Positions 43,270-50,641 of a DNA stretch of 64,000 nucleotides are shown in pieces (within the stretch, counting starts at the first letter, position 1; every line of letters begins with the position of its first letter). Below the pieces are notes generated by a model. That model had not been told where the DNA came from and made no database searches. It worked only from the letters and a program-made list of their open reading frames with translations. The DNA lies in contig DVHU01000099.1 in the NCBI GenBank assembly GCA_018711815.1, positions 1-64,000 of the forward strand, in the 5' to 3' direction. Both the position numbers and the translations under genes were made by a program. The DNA comes from Candidatus Egerieimonas intestinavium (GTDB taxonomy: Bacteria > Bacillota > Clostridia > Lachnospirales > Lachnospiraceae).

Positions 43270-44157
43270 ATGATTAAAATTATTGGAGTTCGGTTCCGCA
43301 ATGTGGGCAAGGTTTACTACTTTAATCCCAAGGAGCTGAAAATAAAGGCGGGAGACCACGTGATTGTGGAGACGGCCCGGGGCGTGGAGTACGGGACGGT
43401 GGTTCTGGGCCCCAAGGAGGTGGAGGACAGCAAGGTGGTGCAGCCCCTGAAGGATGTGATCCGCCTGGCCACCCAGAAGGACGATAACCGGGAGGAGAAC
43501 AACCGCCGCAAGGAGAGGGAGGCCTTCCAGATCTGTCAGCAGAAGATCAAGGCCCATAACCTGGAAATGAAGCTTATCGAGGCGGAATACACCTTTGACA
43601 ACAATAAGGTGCTTTTCTATTTTACCGCTGACGGACGGATTGATTTCCGGGAGCTGGTGAAGGATCTGGCCTCCGTGTTCAAGACGAGGATCGAGCTGCG
43701 CCAGATCGGTGTCAGGGATGAGACGAAGATTCTGGGAGGAATCGGGATCTGCGGCCGGCCCCTGTGCTGCCACACTTACCTGTCAGAGTTTGCCCCGGTA
43801 TCTATCAAGATGGCCAAGGAGCAGAATCTGTCCCTGAATCCCACCAAGATCTCCGGGGTTTGCGGACGGCTCATGTGCTGTCTGAAAAATGAGCAGGAAA
43901 CCTACGAGTATCTGAACAAGAAGCTGCCCAATGTGGGCGATACGGTGACTACGCCGGAGGGAATCCGGGGGGAGGTTACCAGCGTTAATGTGCTGCGCCA
44001 GCTGGTGAAGGTGGTTGTGGACGTCAATGACGAGAAGGAAATCCAGGAGTACAAGGTGGAGGAGCTAAAGTTTAAGCCCCGCCACGGAAAGAAGGACAAG
44101 CAAAAGATCTCCAAGGAGGAGATGAAGGCCCTGGAAGCCCTGGAAAAGGAAAAATAG
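43270..44157 (+). CDS. ricT: PSP1-domain protein, RicT (YaaT) homologue
   Basis: The 295-residue protein shows the PSP1 core with the two cysteine motifs GICGRPLCCHTYL and SGVCGRLMCCLKNEQETYEY, plus the N-terminal VRFRNVGKVYYFNP. In Bacillus RicT forms the RicAFT complex, which binds Fe-S clusters, works with RNase Y in mRNA maturation and influences sporulation phosphorelay. It begins one base after the holB stop. Confidence 0.92.
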   Translation: MIKIIGVRFRNVGKVYYFNPKELKIKAGDHVIVETARGVEYGTVVLGPKEVEDSKVVQPLKDVIRLATQKDDNREENNRRKEREAFQICQQKIKAHNLEMKLIEAEYTFDNNKVLFYFTADGRIDFRELVKDLASVFKTRIELRQIGVRDETKILGGIGICGRPLCCHTYLSEFAPVSIKMAKEQNLSLNPTKISGVCGRLMCCLKNEQETYEYLNKKLPNVGDTVTTPEGIRGEVTSVNVLRQLVKVVVDVNDEKEIQEYKVEELKFKPRHGKKDKQKISKEEMKALEALEKEK

Positions 44158-44175
44158 AGAGGATTGGAAAGCCCA

Positions 44176-44928
44176 ATGACAGTGGAATTGTTGGAGGGGG
44201 AGCGGCTGGACGACCTGCAGAATGGTTACCGGCTGATACAGGATCCCCGGGATTTCTGCTACGGCATAGACGCCGTGCTTCTGGCCTGGTTTGCCCGGGT
44301 GAAGCCGGGGGAGCAGGTGCTGGATTTGGGAACCGGCTCCGGGGTGGTGCCTCTGCTTTTGAAGGGGCGGACTCAGGGAGGACATTTCACCGGACTGGAG
44401 ATTCAGGAGAAGAGCGCGGCCATGGCCCGCAGAAGCGTCGCCTGGAATCATCTGGAGCGGGAGGTGTCCATCGTAACCGGAGATATTAAGGAAGCCGCCG
44501 GCATTTTTGGCCCGGCTTCTTTTCATGTGGTGACCAGCAATCCGCCGTATATGACCGGAAACCATGGATTGGTGAATCCCCATCAGCCCAAGGCCATAGC
44601 CCGCCATGAGGTTCTCTGTACCCTGGAGGATGTGGTAAGCCAGGCGGCCAAGGTGCTGGTGAGCAACGGCAGATTTTACATGGTCCACCGGCCCTTCCGG
44701 CTGGCGGAGATCATGGGCGTGCTGATGAAATATAATCTGGAGCCCAAGAGGATGCAGCTGGTGCACCCCTATGTGGACAGGGAACCCAACATGGTGCTCA
44801 TCGAGGCTCTGCGGGGCGGCAGGCCCCGGATCACCGTGGAGAAGCCCCTGATCGTGTATCAGAGTCCAGGGGTCTACACCAGGGACATTGAGGAAATTTA
44901 TGCGCCGAGAGATGGCGCCGGGGATTAA
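44176..44928 (+). CDS. tRNA1(Val) A37 N6-methyltransferase (TrmN6/YabB family)
   Basis: The class I SAM-dependent methyltransferase (250 residues from ATG 44176; a TTG 12 bases upstream is possible) has VLDLGTGSGVVPLLL (motif I) and VTSNPPYMTGN (catalytic NPPY, for adenine N6). The family modifies A37 of tRNA-Val. Gene order holB-ricT-this-rsmI supports the yabB assignment. Confidence 0.9.
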   Translation: MTVELLEGERLDDLQNGYRLIQDPRDFCYGIDAVLLAWFARVKPGEQVLDLGTGSGVVPLLLKGRTQGGHFTGLEIQEKSAAMARRSVAWNHLEREVSIVTGDIKEAAGIFGPASFHVVTSNPPYMTGNHGLVNPHQPKAIARHEVLCTLEDVVSQAAKVLVSNGRFYMVHRPFRLAEIMGVLMKYNLEPKRMQLVHPYVDREPNMVLIEALRGGRPRITVEKPLIVYQSPGVYTRDIEEIYAPRDGAGD

Positions 44929-44948
44929 GAGAAGCAGGAGGAGAGGAT

Positions 44949-45788
44949 ATGGCAGGAACTCTGTATCTGTGCGCCACACCCATAGGAAATCTGGAGGATA
45001 TCACTCTGCGGGTGCTGCGTACCCTGCGGGAGGCGGATCTGATTGCCGCGGAGGATACCCGCAACAGCATTAAGCTTCTGAACCATTTTGAGATCAGGAC
45101 CCCCATGACCAGCTACCATGAATATAATAAGATAGAAAAGGGACGGGAGCTGGTGGATAAGCTTCTGGGGGGAGCCAATGTGGCTCTTATCACCGACGCC
45201 GGAACCCCGGGGATCTCAGATCCCGGGGAGGAGCTGGTGCGGATGTGCCACGAGGCGGGGGTGACGGTGACTTCCCTGCCGGGCCCCGCGGCCTGTATCA
45301 CAGCTTTGACCCTCTCGGGCCAGAGTACCAGAAGATTTGCCTTTGAGGCCTTTCTCCCCTCGGATAAGAAGGAGCGGAGGGCTATCCTGGAGGAGCTGAA
45401 GACCGAGACCCGAACCATCATCCTCTACGAGGCGCCCCACCGGCTTCTGCGCACCCTGCAGGAGCTTTTGGAGGTGCTGGGGGAGCGGAGAGTGACCGTC
45501 TGCCGGGAGCTCACCAAGAAGCATGAGACTGCATTTTTGACCACCCTCTCCGGGGCGGCGGCCCATTATCAGGAGCAGGAGCCCAAGGGGGAGTGCGTGC
45601 TGGTGCTGGAGGGAAGGAGCCGCCGGGAGATGGAGCGGGAGCGGCAGGAGAGCTGGCAGGAGCTCACCCTGGAGGAGCACATGGCCTTCTACCAGAATCA
45701 GGGGATGGATAAAAAGAGCGCCATGAAGCAGGTGGCAAAGGATCGGGGAGTGTCAAAGCGGGATATTTACCAGGAGCTGAACCGATAA
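44949..45788 (+). CDS. rsmI: 16S rRNA (cytidine1402-2'-O)-methyltransferase
   Basis: The 279-residue tetrapyrrole-methylase-fold enzyme opens with LYLCATPIGNLEDITLRVL and has AAEDTRNSIKLLNHF, ALITDAGTPGISDPG, SLPGPAACITALTLSG and EAPHRLLRTL. It 2'-O-methylates C1402 in the ribosomal P site. An AGGAGGAGAG site precedes the ATG. Confidence 0.96.
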   Translation: MAGTLYLCATPIGNLEDITLRVLRTLREADLIAAEDTRNSIKLLNHFEIRTPMTSYHEYNKIEKGRELVDKLLGGANVALITDAGTPGISDPGEELVRMCHEAGVTVTSLPGPAACITALTLSGQSTRRFAFEAFLPSDKKERRAILEELKTETRTIILYEAPHRLLRTLQELLEVLGERRVTVCRELTKKHETAFLTTLSGAAAHYQEQEPKGECVLVLEGRSRREMERERQESWQELTLEEHMAFYQNQGMDKKSAMKQVAKDRGVSKRDIYQELNR

Positions 45789-45824
45789 GCGGGGAATATT
45801 TTCCCTAAAAGCCGCAAGAAGTTC

Positions 45825-45854
45825 TTGACATTACCTGAGAGTTAGTTTAAACTA
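45825..45854 (+). promoter_or_regulatory. feoAB promoter with palindromic operator
   Basis: TTGACA (45825-45830), 17 bases, TAAACT (45848-45853). The perfect palindrome TAGTTTAAACTA (45843-45854) covers the -10. It does not look like a Fur box; a DtxR/IdeR- or MntR-type iron regulator is a possible user. Confidence 0.62.
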
Positions 45855-45922
45855 CTCATTAGTAAACGATGACTAACTGCGAGACGGATCGGCGCGGAGC
45901 CGGTCGGGAGGATTTAGATAAG

Positions 45923-46135
45923 ATGAATCTATTGGATGCCAAGGAAGGCGAAGAATATATGGTGAAGGGTATTGCCACAGAGGATGAGGAGCTGGAAGCA
46001 TTCCTGTTTTCTCTGGGCTGCTACAGCGGCGAGCCGATTACGGTGGTTTCCCATCTGAAGGGCGGCTGCGTGGTTTCCATCAAGGATGGAAGGTACAATA
46101 TAGATACTGATTTAGCGAGAGCTATTTCAATATAA
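45923..46135 (+). CDS. feoA: FeoA-family ferrous iron transport accessory protein
   Basis: Start at ATG 45923 (MNLLDAKEGEEYMVKGI); the frame runs further upstream but GGGAGG lies before this ATG. The 70-residue SH3-like protein has the FeoA pattern LFSLGCYSGEPITVVS ... VVSIKDGRYNIDTDLARAI. It is thought to regulate FeoB. Confidence 0.85.
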   Translation: MNLLDAKEGEEYMVKGIATEDEELEAFLFSLGCYSGEPITVVSHLKGGCVVSIKDGRYNIDTDLARAISI

Positions 46136-46223
46136 TAGCAGGGCGGCCGCTGAGCGCAGCGGTCAGGTGCCCACAGGGGTTAGTCTGTGCTAATTATTTT
46201 TTAATGAAGGAGGAGCTTGGGAT

Positions 46224-48224
46224 ATGAGAATCGCTTTTGCAGGAAACCCAAACAGCGGCAAAACGACCATGTATAACGCGCTGACAGGAAGAAACGAGCG
46301 TGTGGGAAACTGGGCCGGTGTTACGGTAGAGCGCAAGGAAAGCCTGATTAAAAAGGCTTACTATGACGGAGGGGAGGAGCTGGTGGCAGTGGATCTGCCG
46401 GGCGCTTACTCCATGTCTCCCTTTACTTCGGAGGAGAGCATCACCAGCAGCTACGTAAAAAATGAGAAGCCGGATGCGATCATCAATATCGTAGACGCCA
46501 CCAACTTAAGCCGAAGCCTGTTTTTCACCACACAGCTGCTGGAGCTGGGCGTTCCGGTGGTGGTGGCTCTGAATAAGAGCGATGTCACCCAGAAGAAACA
46601 GACGCAGATTGACGAGAAGCTTCTGTCCTCTAAGCTGGGATGCCCGGTGGTGAAGACGATCTCCACTTCCTCAGGCCATGAGGATCTCAAGGAGGTTGTA
46701 AACCAGGCGGCGGCCTTAAAAGGCCAGGGGCAGAAGGCTCCCTATGTGCAGGATGACATTGACCTTCATGACAAGGCGGCTGTGGAGGCTGCCGACAGAA
46801 AGCGTTTTGCATTTGTAAACGGCATTGTGAAGGATGTGGAGAAGAGAAAGGTCTTCACCAAGGATAAGAACTTCCAGGATAAGATTGACGCTGTCATCAC
46901 CCACAAAATCATCGGTATTCCCATCTTTGCGGCGGTGATGTTCCTGGTATTCTACATTTCCCAGTCAACCCTGGGAACCTGGATCGCAGATTGGCTGGTG
47001 GGCTGGATTGAGACCTTCCAGGGCTGGGTCGGCGGCCTTCTGGAAAATGCAAATCCCTTCCTGCAGGCCCTGCTGGTTGACGGTATCATCGGCGGCGTGG
47101 GCGCGGTAGTGGGCTTCCTGCCTCTGGTAATGGTGATGTATTTCCTCATCGCCCTTTTGGAGGACTGCGGATATATGGCCCGGGCCACGGTTGTGCTGGA
47201 TCCTATTTTCAAGAGAGTGGGCCTCTCCGGTAAATCCGTAATTCCCATGGTAATCGGTACCGGATGCGCCATCCCCGGCGTCATGGCCTGCCGTACTATC
47301 CGAAACGAGAGAGAGCGCAGAACCACCGCTATGCTGACGCCCTTTATGCCCTGCGGCGCTAAGCTTCCGGTAATCGCTCTGTTTGCCGGCGCCTTCTTCG
47401 GCGACGCTTCCTGGGTGGGCCCTGTGATGTATCTGGTGGGAATCCTGCTGATCCTTCTGGGCGCTCTGCTGGTAAAGAGAATCACCGGACAGAAGTTCCG
47501 CAAATCCTTCTTTATCATCGAGCTTCCTGAGTATAAAGTGCCCAGCCTCCTGAGAGCCTGCGTGTCCATGCTGGAGCGAGGAAAGGCATATATTATCAAG
47601 GCCGGTACTATTATTCTGGTCTGCAACACGGTGGTACAGATCATGCAGAGCTTCAACTGGCAGTTCCAGCTGGTGGAGGAAGGTGCGGAGAGCACTTCCA
47701 TCCTGGCTTCTATCGCCAGCCCCTTCTCTGTTCTGTTCATTCCTCTGGGCTTCGGTGTATGGCAGCTGGCAGCAGCGGCAATCACCGGCTTCATCGCCAA
47801 GGAGAATGTAGTTGGTACCCTGGCTGTGGTCTACGGCGTTACCAACCTGATTGATGTGGATGAGCTGGCCCTGATTGGAAATGGAGCGGATGTGGCTACC
47901 ATTATGGGGCTGACTAAGGTGGCCGCCCTGGCATACCTGATGTTTAATCTCTATACACCGCCCTGCTTCGCAGCCCTGGGAGCCATGAACTCCGAGATGA
48001 AGAGCGGGAAATGGCTCTTTGGCGGCATCTGCCTGCAGCTGGCAACCGGCTATACGGTGGCCTTCCTGGTATACCAGATCGGCACGCTGGCAACCACCGG
48101 TTCTCTGGGAACCGCCTTTGTTCCGGGCCTGATCGCGGTGCTGGTATTTGTAGCCATTGTTATCTGGAGAATCCGCAAGTCTGACCGGGAATTCTCCGCA
48201 GAGTACAGTTTACATACCAGCTAA
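46224..48224 (+). CDS. feoB: Ferrous iron transport protein B
   Basis: The 666-residue membrane protein has the N-terminal G domain (P-loop AGNPNSGKTTMYNALTG, G3 VDLPGAYS, G4 ALNKSD), a helical spacer, and the membrane part with the two Gate motifs (GCAIPGVMACRTIRNERERRTTAMLTPFMPCGAKLPV in outline, and IAKENVVGTLAVVYG). It imports Fe2+ under anaerobic conditions. GGAGGAG precedes the ATG. Confidence 0.97.
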   Translation: MRIAFAGNPNSGKTTMYNALTGRNERVGNWAGVTVERKESLIKKAYYDGGEELVAVDLPGAYSMSPFTSEESITSSYVKNEKPDAIINIVDATNLSRSLFFTTQLLELGVPVVVALNKSDVTQKKQTQIDEKLLSSKLGCPVVKTISTSSGHEDLKEVVNQAAALKGQGQKAPYVQDDIDLHDKAAVEAADRKRFAFVNGIVKDVEKRKVFTKDKNFQDKIDAVITHKIIGIPIFAAVMFLVFYISQSTLGTWIADWLVGWIETFQGWVGGLLENANPFLQALLVDGIIGGVGAVVGFLPLVMVMYFLIALLEDCGYMARATVVLDPIFKRVGLSGKSVIPMVIGTGCAIPGVMACRTIRNERERRTTAMLTPFMPCGAKLPVIALFAGAFFGDASWVGPVMYLVGILLILLGALLVKRITGQKFRKSFFIIELPEYKVPSLLRACVSMLERGKAYIIKAGTIILVCNTVVQIMQSFNWQFQLVEEGAESTSILASIASPFSVLFIPLGFGVWQLAAAAITGFIAKENVVGTLAVVYGVTNLIDVDELALIGNGADVATIMGLTKVAALAYLMFNLYTPPCFAALGAMNSEMKSGKWLFGGICLQLATGYTVAFLVYQIGTLATTGSLGTAFVPGLIAVLVFVAIVIWRIRKSDREFSAEYSLHTS

Positions 48225-48241
48225 AATAGGATAAACTGATA

Positions 48242-48303
48242 AGGGATTGCAGCAAAGAGGAACCGCAGAAATAGCGGGGGAATTGCCTTTTGCCGCAATC
48301 CCT
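48242..48303 (+). other. Hairpin between feoB and the FeoB-associated gene
   Basis: AGGGATTGC pairs with GCAATCCCT, with a further CAAA/TTTTG-like extension inside. There is no T-run, so it may tune the amount of downstream mRNA rather than stop it. Confidence 0.45.
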
Positions 48304-48335
48304 GTATGGCTTTATGAGAAGGAAGGTGCGTGAAG

Positions 48336-48710
48336 ATGGAAAATATCATTGTGCTGGTGATTTTGGCCCTGGTGGTGGGCGCGGCTGTGGCTTACCTGGT
48401 GAAGGCTAAGAGAAACGGCGCCAAATGTATTGGCTGCCCCTCTGGCGGCAACTGTCCCAGCAGCGGTAAGATAAAGAAAAAGAAGCTGGAGGGACGGGTG
48501 ATCGGAAGAAAGACCCTGAAAATTGCCGGAATGACCTGCAGTCACTGTGTCATGAGCGTGACCAAGAGGTTAAATCAGATTGACGGAGTCAGTGCCGAGG
48601 TAAAGCTTTCCAACGGAAGCGCAGTGGTTTCCTATGACCGGGAGATCGACGACAAAGTCCTGAAGGATGCCCTGGAGGCAATCGGCTACCGGGTTACCAG
48701 TATTTCTTAG
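48336..48710 (+). CDS. FeoB-associated Cys-rich membrane protein fused to a heavy-metal (HMA) domain
   Basis: The 124-residue protein starts with a membrane helix (MENIIVLVILALVVGAAVAY in outline) and the FeoB-associated pattern CIGCPSGGNC, then a Lys-rich linker, then a full HMA domain with the metal-binding GMTCSHCVMSV and a ferredoxin-like fold (VSAEVKLSNGSAVVSYD ... AIGYRVTSIS). FeoB-associated proteins normally stop after the Cys cluster, so the added HMA domain is unusual. It would place a soft-metal (Cu+/Fe) binding domain next to FeoB on the inner membrane face. Confidence 0.85.
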   Translation: MENIIVLVILALVVGAAVAYLVKAKRNGAKCIGCPSGGNCPSSGKIKKKKLEGRVIGRKTLKIAGMTCSHCVMSVTKRLNQIDGVSAEVKLSNGSAVVSYDREIDDKVLKDALEAIGYRVTSIS

Positions 48711-48743
48711 AATATAGCGGATAATAAAATAAGTAAATTCTTG

Positions 48744-48775
48744 AGGAGATGTTGCACTGGGCACATCTCCTTTTT
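48744..48775 (+). terminator. Rho-independent terminator of the feo operon
   Basis: AGGAGATGT pairs with ACATCTCCT around TGCACTGGGC, followed by TTTT. Confidence 0.9.
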
Positions 48776-48839
48776 GTTGTGAAAACATACAAAATATAGA
48801 GAGAATAATTATTAAAATCATAGAAAATCAATAAATTTA

Positions 48840-48897
48840 TTGAGTAAAATTAAGTGATATGCTAAACTAAGACTAGTTAAAAACTAAACATAACTAA
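48840..48897 (+). promoter_or_regulatory. dhaKL promoter region with ACTAA repeats
   Basis: TTGAGT (48840-48845), 17 bases, TAAACT (48863-48868). ACTAA-like units recur at 48866, 48872, 48883 and 48893 on the same strand, over and downstream of the -10, and may be a regulator site. Confidence 0.45.
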
Positions 48898-48945
48898 ATT
48901 GTATGAAAAAAATTTAGCGAAGGAAATGCGATGGGAGGAAAAAAG

Positions 48946-49956
48946 ATGAAAAAAATGATCAACAAACCGGAGAACTATGTGAAGGAGATGCTGGAGGGGA
49001 TTTACGCGGCCCATCCGGATCTGGTCACCTGCACCGGGGAGGACGTACACTGTCTGGTGACTGCCAGGAAGAAGGAGGGCAAGGTGGGAATCGCCACCGG
49101 AGGCGGATCCGGCCATCTGCCCCTGTTCCTGGGCTACGTGGGAGAGGGGATGCTGGACGGCTGCTCTGTGGGCGACGTGTTCCAGTCCCCCAGCGCGGAG
49201 CAGATGCTGGCGGTGACCAAATATATTGACTCCGGCGCCGGGGTACTCTACATCTACGGAAATTACAACGGGGATATTTTCAACTTTGACATGGCCGCGG
49301 AGATGGCCGATTTTGAGGAGGATATCCGCGTGGAGAGCGTGGTGGCCGGGGAGGATGTGGCCTCCGCGGGCCCTGCGGCTCCTGGAGAGAAAAATACCCG
49401 CCGGGGCGTGGCCGGGATTGTGTTTGTCTATAAGTGCGCCGGAGCCGCGGCGGCGGATATGCTGCCCCTGGAGGAGGTAAAGCGGGTGGCGGAGAAGGCC
49501 TGCGCCAACGTGCGCACCATGGGCGTGGCCCTGTCCCCCTGCACGGTTCCCCGGGTGGGGAAGCCCGGATTTGCCATCGGGGAGGATGAGATGGAGATCG
49601 GCATGGGTATCCACGGGGAGCCGGGAATCCGCCGGGGCAAACTGGAGCCGGCGGATCAGGTGGTGACGGAGATGATGGATCAGATTGTAGCGGATCTGCC
49701 CTACCAAAAGGGAGATCAGGTGGCTGTGCTGGTGAACGGCCTGGGAGCCACTCCCTTGGACGAACAGTATATTGTCACCAGGAAGATTGACGAGTATTTG
49801 AAGGAGAAGGGAATCAGCGTGCATCGCTACTACGTGGGGGAATTTGCCACGGCCATTGAGATGGCGGGATTTTCCATTTCCCTGCTGAAGCTGGACGAGG
49901 AGCTGAAAAAATATCTGGACGCGCCGGCCAGAACCCCGTTCTTTGTGCAGGTGTAG
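48946..49956 (+). CDS. dhaK: Dihydroxyacetone kinase, substrate-binding subunit
   Basis: Start at ATG 48946 after GGGAGG, 15 bases inside the longest frame. The 336-residue protein has GGGSGHLPLFLGYVGEGMLDG, ADFEEDIRVESVVAGEDV, VFVYKCAGAAA and GMGIHGEPG, whose His covalently holds dihydroxyacetone in DhaK. It pairs with DhaL encoded 15 bases downstream. Confidence 0.93.
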   Translation: MKKMINKPENYVKEMLEGIYAAHPDLVTCTGEDVHCLVTARKKEGKVGIATGGGSGHLPLFLGYVGEGMLDGCSVGDVFQSPSAEQMLAVTKYIDSGAGVLYIYGNYNGDIFNFDMAAEMADFEEDIRVESVVAGEDVASAGPAAPGEKNTRRGVAGIVFVYKCAGAAAADMLPLEEVKRVAEKACANVRTMGVALSPCTVPRVGKPGFAIGEDEMEIGMGIHGEPGIRRGKLEPADQVVTEMMDQIVADLPYQKGDQVAVLVNGLGATPLDEQYIVTRKIDEYLKEKGISVHRYYVGEFATAIEMAGFSISLLKLDEELKKYLDAPARTPFFVQV

Positions 49957-49971
49957 AGGAGGAGAGGCAAG

Positions 49972-50595
49972 ATGAATGCGGAATATTTAGTGAGTTTTTT
50001 GCGGGAAGCCAAAGATATTATGGCGGAGAATAGGGAATATCTGATCAATCTGGACAGCGTAGTGGGAGACGGAGATCTGGGACTCACCATGAGCGACGGA
50101 TTTCTGGCGGCCTATGAGGCTGTGACGGAGAAGGGGGAGACGGACGCGGGGCGGCTGCTTTACCAGGCGGGCAAGGCCATGTCCACGGCGGTGCCCTCCA
50201 CCATGGGAACATTGATGGCTTCCGGTCTGATGCAGGCGGGAAAGGCGCTGAAGGGAAATACAGAGCTCTCCCCCGGCCAGGTGGCGGAGCTCTTCCAGGC
50301 GTACCTGGAGGGCGTCGCCAACCGGGGAAAGGCAAAGATAGGGGATAAGACCTTCCTGGACGGCCTGGCCCCGGGGGTGGAGGCCCTTAAGGAGGCGGTG
50401 GAGGCCGGTGAAGACCTGCCGACGGCCTCCGCCAAGGCTGCGGCCGCGGCCCAGAAGGGCTTTGAGGCCACCGTGGGGATGCTGGCCGTCCACGGCAGAG
50501 CCGCCACCAGAGGCGAGGCTTCCAGAAAGCTTCAGGATCCGGGAGCAGCCGTGGCGGCCCTGCTGATGAAGGCCCTAGAAAAGGCAAGCCGCTAG
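49972..50595 (+). CDS. dhaL: Dihydroxyacetone kinase, nucleotide-binding subunit
   Basis: The 207-residue all-helical protein has the Mg-ADP-binding Asp motif DSVVGDGDLGLTMSDGF and TVPSTMGTLMASGLM-type residues (AVPSTMGTLM), then LPTASAKAAAAAQKGFEATVGM and HGRAATRGEAS. In the PTS-dependent system DhaL is rephosphorylated by DhaM; no dhaM is beside it here. Confidence 0.93.
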   Translation: MNAEYLVSFLREAKDIMAENREYLINLDSVVGDGDLGLTMSDGFLAAYEAVTEKGETDAGRLLYQAGKAMSTAVPSTMGTLMASGLMQAGKALKGNTELSPGQVAELFQAYLEGVANRGKAKIGDKTFLDGLAPGVEALKEAVEAGEDLPTASAKAAAAAQKGFEATVGMLAVHGRAATRGEASRKLQDPGAAVAALLMKALEKASR

Positions 50596-50641
50596 GCTAA
50601 GGGGAAAGTACCCGGGAGTGAGAGAGAAGGCGGATTTTCTC

